A stretch of DNA of 64,000 bases from Streptomyces halstedii (GTDB lineage: Bacteria > Actinomycetota > Actinomycetes > Streptomycetales > Streptomycetaceae), in assembly GCA_000720535.1 (NCBI GenBank), contig JOAZ01000004.1:124001-188000 (forward strand). The letters run 5' to 3'. Below the pieces are notes generated by a model that worked only from the letters and a program-made list of their open reading frames with translations, had not been told where the DNA came from and ran no database searches. Below are positions 1 to 8,419 of the stretch, piece by piece. The first letter of the stretch is position 1; every line of letters starts with the position of its first letter. Made by a program: the position numbers and the translations under genes.

Positions 1-1298
1 CGCAGCATCAGCAGGAAGATGCCGGCCATGGCGAGCAGCGCCACCACCGTCAGGACCGGGAAGAGCCACATGCGGACGACCAGCTTCTCCGGCGCCTCCC
101 GCTCCGTCCGGCCCCGCAGGATCAGCTGGGAGACGGCGATGAAGATCCAGACGACCAGGATCACCGCGCCGATCATGTTGAGCAGCCACGGGAAGACGTC
201 GTCGGGGCGCCAGTAGCTGAGCAGCACGCACAGGAAGCCGAAGAGCGAGGAGACCAGCACCGCGGTGCGCGGGACCCCCGAGGAGACCGTGCCGAGCCGC
301 TTCGGGCCCTGGCCGCGTGCCACCAGGGAGCAGGCCATGCGCGAGGCGCCGTAGATGTTGGCGTTCATCGCGGAGAGCAGGGCGATCAGGATGACCACGT
401 TCATGATCTCCGCCGCGCCGCCGATGCCGAGGTGGTCGAGGGTCGCGTAGAACGGCCCGACCTCCGTGACCTTCGGGTCGTCCCAGGGGACGAGGGCGAC
501 GACGACCGCCATCGAACCGACGTAGAACACCGCGATCCGCCACATCGCCGTGCGTACGGCCTTGGCGACGCCCCGGACCGGGTTCTCGGACTCGGCCGCC
601 GCGATGGTGACGGTCTCCAGACCGCCGTACGCGAACACGGACGCCAGCAGCCCGATGATGAAGCCCTCCGAGCCGTTCGGCAGGAACCCGCCCCCGCCGG
701 TGAGGTTCGAGGTGCCGGGGGAGTCGTGGCCGGGCAGCGCGCCCAGGAGCGCGAGCACCCCGAGCACCAGGAACAGCGAGATCGCGATCACCTTGAGCGC
801 GGCGAACCAGAACTCGAACTCGCCGAAGTTCTTCACGGCCGCGAGGTTCGTGCCGAGGAAGACCACCATGAAGAGCGCCACCCAGGCCCACTCCGGCGTG
901 CCTGGCAGCCAGCCCGTGACGATCTGCGCGGCGCCGATGCCCTCCAGTCCGACCGCCACGCAGAGCAGGACCCAGAACGCCCAGCCCGCCGTGAACCCGG
1001 CCCACGGGCCGATCGCCCGCTCGGCGTGCACGGAGAAGGAGCCGGAGGCCGGGTCGGCGGCCGACATCTCGCCCAGCATCCGCATCACGAACATCACCAG
1101 CAGGCCGGAGATGCCGTAGGCGAGGACGACGGACGGGCCCGCGGCGGCGATACCGGCGCCGGAGCCGACGAACAGCCCGGCCCCGATCACACCCCCGAGG
1201 GCGATCATCGAGAGGTGACGCTGTTTCAGGCCGTGGGTGAGGGCGGAGTCGGCGGGGGGTGCGGCGTCCGTGGGGGGCGGCGCGGAGGTCCGGGACAT
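1..1298 (-). CDS. APC-family amino acid permease (C-terminus cut by window edge)
   Basis: An open minus-strand frame starts at ATG 1298 and runs off the left edge, giving about 432 residues. The translation is strongly hydrophobic. Near the N-terminus (residues 35-47) it carries GGVIGAGLFVGSG, the unwound TM1 substrate-binding signature of amino acid/polyamine/organocation transporters. A typical GabP/ProY-like core follows, including HAERAIGPWAGF in the next helices and SENPVRGVAKAV in the cytosolic loop. Proton-coupled uptake of an amino acid or GABA is expected from the family; the substrate cannot be read from sequence. It is divergent from bioY across a 374-nt gap. Only the last helices and the tail should be missing. 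Confidence 0.9.
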   Translation of the reverse strand, partial: MSRTSAPPPTDAAPPADSALTHGLKQRHLSMIALGGVIGAGLFVGSGAGIAAAGPSVVLAYGISGLLVMFVMRMLGEMSAADPASGSFSVHAERAIGPWAGFTAGWAFWVLLCVAVGLEGIGAAQIVTGWLPGTPEWAWVALFMVVFLGTNLAAVKNFGEFEFWFAALKVIAISLFLVLGVLALLGALPGHDSPGTSNLTGGGGFLPNGSEGFIIGLLASVFAYGGLETVTIAAAESENPVRGVAKAVRTAMWRIAVFYVGSMAVVVALVPWDDPKVTEVGPFYATLDHLGIGGAAEIMNVVILIALLSAMNANIYGASRMACSLVARGQGPKRLGTVSSGVPRTAVLVSSLFGFLCVLLSYWRPDDVFPWLLNMIGAVILVVWIFIAVSQLILRGRTEREAPEKLVVRMWLFPVLTVVALLAMAGIFLLML

Positions 1299-1672
1299 GA
1301 ACGGCTCTGTTCGCTGGGCGGTACTCGGTCGTCCCACAGTTTTGGCACGCGCACCGCCCACAGGGAACGGATGTCCGCAATACGGTCACCAGGCTCACAC
1401 ACGGTGCACACCCGCGTACCGCCGCGGCGCCCGCCCGCGTTATGGGGACCCTACAGTCGCGGCGTCGCGGGGTCATGAGCGTGTATCAGGTGAATCTCCG
1501 CTCCCACCACCGTGACCAGCATCACGCCGACGGATGATTGCGCCGGGGTCTTTGTGCGAACCCCACCAACCCCTCACCGGCCGCTTTGTGGGCGGCTGAC
1601 GGTGATCGCGCGAGGCCGGGTCGGCTAACGTCGCCCTCAGTCCCCTGCCGACCCCTCACCCGCGGAGTCCCG
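1299..1672. other. Divergent intergenic region, permease / bioY
   Basis: This 374-nt spacer lies between divergent starts and must hold both promoters. A TAACGT hexamer at 1626-1631 could be a -10 for bioY, but I see no convincing -35 at the right distance. I see no clear BirA-type operator, riboswitch or RNA gene. ORFs that cross the region are shadows. Confidence 0.4.
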
Positions 1673-2266
1673 ATGAGTACTGCTGCCGCCCCCGTCCGCT
1701 CCGGAGCGGTCCTCGCCGACCTGCTGCCCGCCGCCCGGCACCGCTACGCGGTGGACACCGCGCTGATCGTCGGCGGCGCCGCCCTCACCGGCATCGCCGC
1801 CCAGATCGCCGTGCCCGTCCCCGGCTCCCCGGTCCCCGTCACCGGCCAGACCTTCGCGGCGCTGCTCATCGGTACCGCCCTCGGCGCCCGCCGCGGCTTC
1901 CTCTCCCTCGCCCTGTACGCGCTCGTCGGCATGGCCGGCATGCCGTGGTTCTCCGAGGGCAGCTCCGGCCCCGGCGGCGCCTCGTTCGGCTACGTCCTCG
2001 GCATGCTGCTCGCCGCCACCGTCGTCGGCGGCCTCGCCCGCCGGGGCGGCGACCGCTCGGTGCTGCGCACCGCGGGCACGATGGCCGTCGGCTCCCTGGT
2101 CATCTACGCGGTGGGCGTGCCGTACCTGGCGCTGTCCACCGGGATGTCGATGAGCGCCGCCGTCGCGGCCGGCCTGGTGCCGTTCCTCATCGGCGACGCC
2201 CTGAAGGCCGCCCTGGCGATGGGGGCCCTGCCCGCCTCCTGGAAGATCGCCGGGCGTCGCGGCTGA
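1673..2266 (+). CDS. bioY: BioY biotin transporter, S component
   Basis: A 197-residue integral membrane protein with about six hydrophobic segments. It has the BioY hallmark VPVPGSPVPVTGQTFA around residues 44-59, followed by a glycine-rich ALGARRG loop. BioY is the biotin-binding S component of ECF transporters; it works with an EcfA/A'/T module or, in some bacteria, alone. No EcfA or EcfT gene is adjacent. An in-frame ATG exists at 1538, but the extra 45 residues are Pro/Arg/Thr-rich and unlike a membrane N-terminus. ATG 1673 (MSTAAAPVRSG) is preferred, although its Shine-Dalgarno (gcggag) is weak. Confidence 0.92.
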   Translation: MSTAAAPVRSGAVLADLLPAARHRYAVDTALIVGGAALTGIAAQIAVPVPGSPVPVTGQTFAALLIGTALGARRGFLSLALYALVGMAGMPWFSEGSSGPGGASFGYVLGMLLAATVVGGLARRGGDRSVLRTAGTMAVGSLVIYAVGVPYLALSTGMSMSAAVAAGLVPFLIGDALKAALAMGALPASWKIAGRRG

Positions 2267-2425
2267 CGCCGTACCGACCGCCGAGGAGGCTCGCCGGACC
2301 GTGGTGCGACACCCGGCCGGCGGGCCTCCCGGCCGTCCGGGCACCGGGCCGGCGGCCCCCCGCGCCCCGGCCGGGCCCCGACCCCGCCGACGGCCGCCCC
2401 GCCCGGTCCGTGTCACACTTCGCAC

Positions 2426-2914
2426 ATGCGCGTGTACCTCGGCTCCGACCATGCCGGCTACGAACTCAAGAACCACCTCGTCGAGTGGCTCACCGCCCAC
2501 GGCCACGAGGCCGTCGACTGCGGGCCCCACATCTACGACGCCCAGGACGACTACCCGCCCTTCTGCCTCCGCGCCGCCGAGCGGACGGCCGCCGACCCGG
2601 ACAGCCTCGGCGTCGTCATCGGCGGCTCGGGCAACGGCGAGCAGATCGCCGCGAACAAGGTCAAGGGCGTCCGCGCCGCACTCGCCTGGAGCGAGCAGAC
2701 CGCCGCGCTCGGCCGCGAGCACAACGACGCCAACGTGGTGGCCGTGGGCGGCCGCATGCACACGGTGGAGGAGTCCACGAAGTTCGTCGAGATCTTCCTG
2801 AACACCCCCTACTCGGGCGAGGAGCGCCACACCCGCCGCATCGAGATGCTCACGGCGTACGAGAACACCGGCGAGCTCCCGCCGGTCCCGGCCCACCACC
2901 CGCAGCAGGGCTGA
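2426..2914 (+). CDS. rpiB: Ribose-5-phosphate isomerase B
   Basis: A 162-residue RpiB/LacAB-family sugar-phosphate isomerase that interconverts ribose-5-P and ribulose-5-P in the non-oxidative pentose phosphate pathway. The N-terminus MRVYLGSDHAGYELK carries the phosphate/substrate-binding SDHAG (residues 7-11). The loop IGGSGNGEQ (residues 65-73) has Glu72 where enterobacterial RpiB has a catalytic Cys. This matches the actinobacterial subtype, known from mycobacterial RpiB, which uses Glu as base. The length is typical. A hairpin at 2953-2982 lies downstream. Confidence 0.95.
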   Translation: MRVYLGSDHAGYELKNHLVEWLTAHGHEAVDCGPHIYDAQDDYPPFCLRAAERTAADPDSLGVVIGGSGNGEQIAANKVKGVRAALAWSEQTAALGREHNDANVVAVGGRMHTVEESTKFVEIFLNTPYSGEERHTRRIEMLTAYENTGELPPVPAHHPQQG

Positions 2915-2952
2915 CAACCGCCGCGTAGCCCGCGGCCACCACCCCGTCCTCC

Positions 2953-2982
2953 CGTGCCGCCGGCCCGTCGCCCGGCGGCACG
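2953..2982 (+). terminator. Hairpin terminator after rpiB
   Basis: Perfect 11-bp inverted repeat (2953-2963 with 2972-2982) and an 8-nt loop, between the rpiB stop and the nei start. There is no U-tract, as is common in Streptomyces. Confidence 0.5.
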
Positions 2983-3006
2983 GTCGTTCCACCGAGGAGA
3001 CCCGCC

Positions 3007-3819
3007 GTGCCCGAGGGGCATACGATCCACCGCCTCGCCGAGGACCACCGCGCACGGTTCGCGGGCGGCCCGGTCCGGGTGAGCAGTCCGCAGGGCAGGT
3101 TCGCCGCGAGCGCCGCCCTGCTCGACGGCCGGACCCTCACGGACACCGACGCCCACGGCAAACACCTCTTCCTCGGCTTCGACGGACCGGACTGGATCCA
3201 CGTCCACCTCGGCCTCTTCGGCAAGCTCGGCTTCGGCACCACCCCGGCGCCCCCGCCCACCGACACCGTCCGGCTGCGCCTGGCCAACGCCTCCGACTAC
3301 GCCGACCTGCGCGGCCCCACCACCTGCGCCCTGATCGGCGAGGACGAGAAGCGGGCGATACACGACCGGCTCGGCCCCGATCCGCTGCGCGAGGACGAGG
3401 ACGGCGAGCGCGCCTGGCTCCGGATCTCCCGCAGCCGGGTCACGGTGGCCGCCCTGCTGATGGACCAGAAGGTCGTCGCGGGCGTCGGCAACGTCTACCG
3501 CGCGGAGGTCCTCTTCCGGCACGGCATCGACCCGTACCGCCCGGGCAAGGAGCTGACCAGGGGCGATTGGGAGGCCGTGTGGGCCGACCTCCGCGTGCTG
3601 ATGCGCGAGGGCGTACGCGCCAACCGCATCGACACCGTCCGCCCCGAACACCTGCCCGAGGCGATGGGCCGCCCGCCGCGCGTCGACGACCACGGCGGCG
3701 AGGTCTACGTCTACCGCCGGGCCCGGCAGCCCTGCCACATCTGCGGAACCGGGATCCGCACGGCGGACCTCGCCGCCCGCAACCTCTTCTGGTGCCCGGC
3801 CTGCCAGCGCCCCCGCTGA
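3007..3819 (+). CDS. nei: Fpg/Nei-family DNA glycosylase (endonuclease VIII type)
   Basis: A 270-residue base-excision-repair glycosylase/AP lyase that removes oxidised bases. It starts at GTG 3007. After removal of the initiator Met the mature N-terminus is Pro-Glu (PEGHTIHRL), the Schiff-base nucleophile Pro and the catalytic Glu of the Fpg/Nei superfamily. PEGHTIH is the Nei variant rather than the PELPEVE of MutM. The C-terminus holds a zinc beta-hairpin with Cys243, Cys246, Cys263 and Cys266 (CHIC, then CPAC after 16 residues), preceded by an H2TH region containing KVVAGVGNVYRAE. The best match I recall is actinobacterial Nei2. RpiB lies upstream and a convergent Eis-like gene downstream. 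Confidence 0.93.
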   Translation: MPEGHTIHRLAEDHRARFAGGPVRVSSPQGRFAASAALLDGRTLTDTDAHGKHLFLGFDGPDWIHVHLGLFGKLGFGTTPAPPPTDTVRLRLANASDYADLRGPTTCALIGEDEKRAIHDRLGPDPLREDEDGERAWLRISRSRVTVAALLMDQKVVAGVGNVYRAEVLFRHGIDPYRPGKELTRGDWEAVWADLRVLMREGVRANRIDTVRPEHLPEAMGRPPRVDDHGGEVYVYRRARQPCHICGTGIRTADLAARNLFWCPACQRPR

Positions 3820-3867
3820 ACCCCGCCCGTACGACGGCCGGGGAACGGGCCGCCCGGCGGCCACCGG

Positions 3868-5100
3868 TCAGAACTCGTGCGGACACCACGGGGCGACGTC
3901 CCAGGAGAACGCCAGGGCCGCCTGGGCCACCGCCCCCGGCCGCTCCTCCCGGACCAGCCCCGCCGACGCCAGGGTGCTGAGCGACACCCCGCCCAGGTAG
4001 GCGGCCCCCAGCTCCCGTACGGACAGCGCCAGATCCGCCGGGTCCTCGGTCGGCCGGCAGGACGCCGTGCCCTCCCCGCCGCTCGTCAGCCGCCAACGCC
4101 CCGTGTTCCAGGGGCAGAAGGTGTCCTCCACCTCCAGCACCACGTCCACCGGGGCCCGGTAGCGCCGGGCCTGGAGCGCCGCGGGCAGATCGACCAGGCG
4201 GACGTACAGTCCGTCCCGCAGCCGCACCTCGCAGCGCCGGACGTCCGAGACCAGCTGGAGCACGGCGTCGTCGGCCGGCCGGTTGCCGCACTCGACCGCC
4301 GAGGTGAGATCGATCCCGAACAGGAAGCGCCACAGCGCCGCGTACGAGGCGGGGTCCAGGGCCGCGAGATCGCGGACCGCGACCGTGCCGCGGGGACCGG
4401 CCTCCTCCCAGGCGGGCCGTACGCGGTAGGTGACATAGCCGGTGACCTCACCGTCCCGCTCCGCCAGGACGCAGATCAGCGGGGAGCCGCCCTCCCGGTG
4501 CGCGGCCGGGTCGTTCACCGGCATCCTCTCCCAGCCGGGCTGCCGGACCGGGGTGCCGGGACGGCCGGCCGCCAGCCGCGCGTACACCGCCTCGCAGGCG
4601 TCGAGCGCCCCGGCCGGTGAGGCGCGCCGCAGCCGGACCCCGTCCGTGCCCGGCGGCAGGGCGAGCCGCACCCGGTCGGTGTCGATCCGCAGCGCCGCCT
4701 CGGGGGTGGCCGCGCCGTAGCCGAACCGTCCGTAGATGGCCGGTTCCGACGCCTTCAGTACGGCGATCGGCTCGCCCCAGGAGCGGACGTCGTCCAGCTG
4801 ACGGCGCATCATGGACGTCAGCAGGCCCTGCCTGCGGTGCGTGGCGGCGACGCTCACCATCGTCACCCCGGCGGCGGGCACCGCGGCGCCGCCCGGCACG
4901 GTCACCTGGAACGCGTACGCCCCCGCCGTACCCACGCACTCCGCGCCGTCCCAGTGACCGAGCGAACGGTCCGGACGCGACAGCGTGGCGTACATCTCAC
5001 GGGACTCCGGGGTAAGCGGAACCCCACCGAACGCAAGTTCGAGACAGTCGAGCCAGGTGTCCCAGTCGGCGACAGACGGAATCCGCAATTCTGTGTTCAT
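3868..5100 (-). CDS. Eis-like GNAT N-acetyltransferase
   Basis: A 410-residue protein of the Eis (enhanced intracellular survival) architecture: an N-terminal GNAT fold, a second degenerate GNAT fold and a C-terminal SCP-like domain. Motif A of the acetyl-CoA site is visible as VSVAATHRRQGLLTSMMRR (residues about 83-101), with VAATHRRQGL matching the V-x-x-x-x-R-x-x-G-L pattern. It ends in an aromatic residue (WCPHEF); in Eis the C-terminal carboxylate acts as general base, which fits. Family members acetylate multiple amines on aminoglycosides, lysines or polyamines; the substrate here is unknown. The start ATG 5100 is divergent from the phosphatase gene, separated by only 86 nt. Confidence 0.88.
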   Translation of the reverse strand: MNTELRIPSVADWDTWLDCLELAFGGVPLTPESREMYATLSRPDRSLGHWDGAECVGTAGAYAFQVTVPGGAAVPAAGVTMVSVAATHRRQGLLTSMMRRQLDDVRSWGEPIAVLKASEPAIYGRFGYGAATPEAALRIDTDRVRLALPPGTDGVRLRRASPAGALDACEAVYARLAAGRPGTPVRQPGWERMPVNDPAAHREGGSPLICVLAERDGEVTGYVTYRVRPAWEEAGPRGTVAVRDLAALDPASYAALWRFLFGIDLTSAVECGNRPADDAVLQLVSDVRRCEVRLRDGLYVRLVDLPAALQARRYRAPVDVVLEVEDTFCPWNTGRWRLTSGGEGTASCRPTEDPADLALSVRELGAAYLGGVSLSTLASAGLVREERPGAVAQAALAFSWDVAPWCPHEF

Positions 5101-5186
5101 GTGACCTGCTTACCAGGGGCGCTTCGCTCGGTCGACACCGGTTCGGGCACTTTGTCACGGGGTCCCCCTGCACCGGAGGCCGCCGG

Positions 5187-6350
5187 ATGGATAGGGTCCC
5201 GACAATGGCCCGTCGCGGAGGAGCAGACGCATACACGGCCCGGTGGCGAAGATCGGCACACCGGGCCCGCGTCGCGCTGCGCCGGTCCGGGGTCGACTCC
5301 TTCCGCGGCGACGGCTCCGACCGGATAGCCCTGGCCGGTCTGCTGCTGCTCGTGCCGGCCATCACCTTCGCCACCCTGATCGACCCGGTGTGGTTCTCAC
5401 CCGCCCTGCTGGCACTGCCGATCGTCGTCGGCGGTCTGCTGCTGCGGCCGGCCAGCCTGCTGGGCCTCTACGCCACCGCGGCCGCCGCGCTGATCGTGGA
5501 ATCCGTCCGCCTCGGCCCCTACCTGAAGGAACCCGCCGCGGTCACCCCCGGGACCGTACTGACCATCGCGGCCTGCGGCTCCTTCGGACTCGTCCTGGCC
5601 CAGTTCCGGGCGAGGGTCGGGGTGCCCTGGCGGCGCGGCGGCACCATGCTCTTCGACCTGCGCGAGCGCATCCGGGTACAGAGCGCCCTGCCACGGCTGC
5701 CCCAGGGCTGGCACCGGGAGATGGCCCTGCGGCCGGCCGGCGGCCAGTCCTTCTCCGGGGACTTCGTCGTCGCCGCCCGCACCAACGGGGGCCGCACCCT
5801 GGAAGTGGTGCTGACCGACGTCTCCGGCAAGGGCATGGACGCCGCCTCCCGCGCCCTGCTGCTGTCCGGCGCCTTCGGGGGCCTGCTGGGATCGCTCCCG
5901 CCGCACGGCTTCCTGCCCGCCGCCAACGGCTACCTGCTGCGCCAGGACTGGGACGAGGGCTTCGCCACCTCGATCCACCTGGTCCTGGACCTGGAGTCCG
6001 GCGACTACGAGATCCTCTCCGCCGGACATCCCCCCGCCCTCCAACTGCACGCGGGCAGCGGCCAGTGGGAGGAGATGGCCGCCGGGGGCCCGCTGCTGGG
6101 GGTGTACGACGGCGCGGAGTTCGACGCCGTGAAGGGCTCGCTGGCCCCCGGCGACGTCCTGATGCTCTTCACGGACGGCCTGGTGGAGACCTCGGAGAGG
6201 GACCTGTCGGAGGGCATCGACCGGCTGACCGGCGAGGCGGACGGCTACGTCGCCACGGGCTTCGAGGGCGCGGCCTGGCACCTCATCGAGGCCTGCGCGA
6301 AGGACGTCAACGACGACCGCGCGCTGCTGCTGCTCTCCCGGCGCGCCTGA
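5187..6350 (+). CDS. Membrane-bound PP2C/SpoIIE-type serine/threonine phosphatase
   Basis: 387 residues. About 45 cytosolic residues are followed by four predicted membrane segments (roughly 48-66, 72-88, 90-108, 121-140) and a C-terminal SpoIIE/PP2C domain (about 175-385). Metal-binding motifs are GGQSFSGDFVV (Asp192), LTDVSGKGMDAA (Asp211), LSAGHPPALQL, LFTDGLVE and NDDRALLLL. Such phosphatases dephosphorylate anti-anti-sigma factors or related STAS proteins; no kinase or antagonist gene is adjacent. The start ATG 5187 follows ggagg with good spacing; ATG 5205 is an alternative. The stop codon lies inside the first copy of a short direct repeat that continues downstream. Confidence 0.9.
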   Translation: MDRVPTMARRGGADAYTARWRRSAHRARVALRRSGVDSFRGDGSDRIALAGLLLLVPAITFATLIDPVWFSPALLALPIVVGGLLLRPASLLGLYATAAAALIVESVRLGPYLKEPAAVTPGTVLTIAACGSFGLVLAQFRARVGVPWRRGGTMLFDLRERIRVQSALPRLPQGWHREMALRPAGGQSFSGDFVVAARTNGGRTLEVVLTDVSGKGMDAASRALLLSGAFGGLLGSLPPHGFLPAANGYLLRQDWDEGFATSIHLVLDLESGDYEILSAGHPPALQLHAGSGQWEEMAAGGPLLGVYDGAEFDAVKGSLAPGDVLMLFTDGLVETSERDLSEGIDRLTGEADGYVATGFEGAAWHLIEACAKDVNDDRALLLLSRRA

Positions 6351-6447
6351 GCCGGGCGGACCGGCCCGGCCTGAGCCGGGCGGACCGGCCGGACCCGGGC
6401 TGGGCCTGAGCCGGGCGGACCGGCCGTGCCTGAGCCGGGCGAAACCG
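6346..6447. repeat. Four direct copies of a ~21-bp GC-rich repeat
   Basis: Copies of CCTGAGCCGGGCGGACCGG begin at 6346, 6370, 6405 and 6429, so spacings are 24, 35 and 24 bp. The fourth is degenerate after GGGCG. The TGA of the upstream phosphatase gene is bases 3-5 of copy 1, so the array grew from the gene's 3' end into the intergenic space. No coding role is seen. Confidence 0.8.
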
Positions 6448-6495
6448 TACAAACGGATCGGTCGTCAATGTGGCGTCCGCTTCCCACTCGAACGT

Positions 6496-6541
6496 GGGTG
6501 CCCGGGTGCGGGAGGGGGGAGGCGCCGCACCCGGGACACCC
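6496..6541. terminator. Terminator hairpin between convergent genes
   Basis: Inverted repeat (6496-6511 with 6525-6541) with one bulged base and a 13-nt loop, immediately beyond the minus-strand antiporter stop at 6542. It can serve that gene and the phosphatase gene arriving from the left. Confidence 0.55.
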
Positions 6542-7771
6542 TCAGACCGGCGCCGGCTCTTTCTCCGCCTCCCGCTCTTCCGCGCGGCCTCCGGGCAGGA
6601 TCCGGGCCAGCCACTGGGAGCGCCCGGCGGCCAGGGGGGAGAGGACCGCGAGCACGAGCACATAGCCCGCGATGAACGGCGAGAGCCGCTCGTCCAGCCC
6701 GGCGCCCGCCGCCATGGTGGCGAGGATCAGCGCGAACTCGCCGCGCGCCATCAGGGTGGTGGAGATGTTCGACGCGGCGAGGGCCCCGAAGCCGTACACC
6801 CGCGCCGAGAACATGCCGGACAGCACGTTCATCGCCACCGTCAGCACGACGGCGGCCAGCACCGGCCACATCACGCTGGGCAGGTCGCCCGGGTCGATGG
6901 ACAGACCGAACGCGAAGAAGAAGATCGCCCCGAAGGCGTCCCGCAGCGGATGGACCAGCTTCATGATGCGGGCCCCGGAGGTCGTGCTGCCGAGCATCAG
7001 ACCCACCATGAACGCGCCGATCGCGTCCGCCACCCCGAACCACTCGGAGATGCCGGCGACGAAGACCGCCGCACCGAGGAAGGAGATGACCAGGAGTTCG
7101 TCGTCCCGGGTGTTGATCAGCTTGCTGATGACCCTGGTCCCGAAACGGGCGGCCAGCGCGAGCAGCAGGAGGAAGCCGAACGCCTTGCCGCCGTCCCACA
7201 GCGCCGCGCCGACGCCGTCCGAGTGGGACAGGACCGGCTGGAGGGCGGCCAGGTAGAGGGCCAGGAAGATGTCGTCGACCACGATGATGCCGAGGATCGG
7301 CTTGGTCTCCGGGCTGCCGAGGCGTTTCAGGTCGACCAGGATCTTGGTCACGATCGCCGAGGAGGAGATGCCGATGACACCGGCCATGACCAGCGCCTCG
7401 GACGTGCCCCAGCCCAGCAGGAAACCGAAACCGAGACCGGCGCCGACGTTGAGGATCAGATAGACGGTGCCCGCGAGCACCATCTTGCGGCCACCCGCTT
7501 TGAGGTCGTCGAGGTGGAACTCCAGTCCCAGGTAGAAGAGCAGCAGGACGAGGCCGAGCGCGGAGAGCATCTCCAGCTCGTGGGGGTCGTCGACGATGAC
7601 GGCCCCGGGGGTGTGCGGGCCGAGCAGGATTCCGGCCAGGATGAACAGGGGGATGGTCGGCAGTCCGATACGGCCGCCGACGCGGGCGAGGACGGCGGCG
7701 GCCAGGAAGGCGCCTCCCATGGCGATGAGGATGTCTGCGTGTCCGATGAGCCTGATCCTTTGCTCGGTCAA
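6542..7771 (-). CDS. CPA2-family cation:proton antiporter (KefB/KhtU-like)
   Basis: A 409-residue polytopic membrane protein with about 12 hydrophobic segments. Family motifs include PTIPLFILAGILLGPH near the N-terminus, GVIGISSSAIVTKIL, and the paired acids in GIIVVDDIFLALYL that form the ion-coupling core of CPA2 exchangers. There is no C-terminal TrkA-N domain, so it resembles KhtU-type exchangers rather than full KefB/C. The usual small KhtT-like regulatory subunit is not adjacent. The annotated start is TTG 7771 without an obvious ribosome site. An ATG 17 codons in (MGGAFLAAAVL) is possible but would trim part of the first helix. The role is probably K+/H+ or Na+/H+ exchange; ion specificity cannot be read. 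Confidence 0.87.
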   Translation of the reverse strand: MTEQRIRLIGHADILIAMGGAFLAAAVLARVGGRIGLPTIPLFILAGILLGPHTPGAVIVDDPHELEMLSALGLVLLLFYLGLEFHLDDLKAGGRKMVLAGTVYLILNVGAGLGFGFLLGWGTSEALVMAGVIGISSSAIVTKILVDLKRLGSPETKPILGIIVVDDIFLALYLAALQPVLSHSDGVGAALWDGGKAFGFLLLLALAARFGTRVISKLINTRDDELLVISFLGAAVFVAGISEWFGVADAIGAFMVGLMLGSTTSGARIMKLVHPLRDAFGAIFFFAFGLSIDPGDLPSVMWPVLAAVVLTVAMNVLSGMFSARVYGFGALAASNISTTLMARGEFALILATMAAGAGLDERLSPFIAGYVLVLAVLSPLAAGRSQWLARILPGGRAEEREAEKEPAPV

Positions 7772-7869
7772 GAGGGCGTCAAGAAATCGTCAGTAATTAG
7801 TTTACCGAACGATTGACTCGGCAACTCTGCACCCGTCGAAGTACCGGAACAGGGGGCTACAGTCGCCGC

Positions 7870-8328
7870 ATGACGCCCCCGTACCTGACCCTGGCCGAGG
7901 TCGAGGCGATCGCCCACGAGGCCCATCGCGCCCAGCGGGACAAGGCGGGGCGCCCGTACACCGAACACCTGGCCGCGGTGGCCGAGGGGGTACGGGCGCG
8001 GGGCGGCGACGACGGGCAGATCGCCGCGGCCTGGCTGCACGACGCCGTCGAGGACGGGGTGCTCACGCGGCGGTGGCTGGACGAGGCGCCGCTGCCGGCG
8101 CGGGTCAAGCAGATGGTCCTCGCCGTCACCAAGCGGGACGGCGAGGACCTCGGTGCCTACACCGGGCGGATTCTCGCCACCCCGGGCGCCCTGCTGATCA
8201 AGGAGGCGGATCTGGCGCACAACACGGATCCGGCCCGGCTCGCGGTGCTGGACCCGGCGGTCCGTACCCGGCTGACGGCGAAGTATGCGCAGGTGCGCGG
8301 GTTGTTGGGGCTACCGGGGGCGAAGTGA
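7870..8328 (+). CDS. HD-domain hydrolase resembling RelA/SpoT HD domains
   Basis: A 152-residue stand-alone HD protein. The metal-binding pattern is visible as YTEHLAAVA (His33), AWLHDAVED (His57-Asp58) and KEADLAHN (Asp114, Asn117). This arrangement is close to the (p)ppGpp-hydrolase HD domain of RelA/SpoT and to small MESH1-type hydrolases. Whether it hydrolyses an alarmone, another nucleotide or something else cannot be decided from sequence. The start ATG 7870 is chosen because the 19 codons upstream show no protein-like composition. It is divergent from the antiporter and convergent with the acyltransferase at 8420. Confidence 0.82.
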   Translation: MTPPYLTLAEVEAIAHEAHRAQRDKAGRPYTEHLAAVAEGVRARGGDDGQIAAAWLHDAVEDGVLTRRWLDEAPLPARVKQMVLAVTKRDGEDLGAYTGRILATPGALLIKEADLAHNTDPARLAVLDPAVRTRLTAKYAQVRGLLGLPGAK

Positions 8329-8419
8329 CCCCAGGACGGCGGAATTCGGCCAACCCCGCAGGCCGCCACGTCGAGCGCGGCGGTCCACGGGGTGGGGGAC
8401 GGTACCGATCCGGACAGGC

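Noticed and set aside
432-1478. 348-residue plus-strand ORF opposite the amino acid permease
   Set aside because: The minus strand encodes an obvious APC transporter with TM signature; the plus ORF is Arg/Glu/His-rich noise.
1299-1672. Biotin-responsive operator or riboswitch before bioY
   Set aside because: No convincing dyad of the BirA type and no known biotin riboswitch class; nothing beyond a lone -10-like hexamer.
5149-5162. 14-mer ACTTTGTCACGGGG shared with 61768-61781 upstream of another gene
   Set aside because: A handful of repeated 14-mers is expected by chance in 64 kb of biased sequence, and the two genes have no evident functional link.
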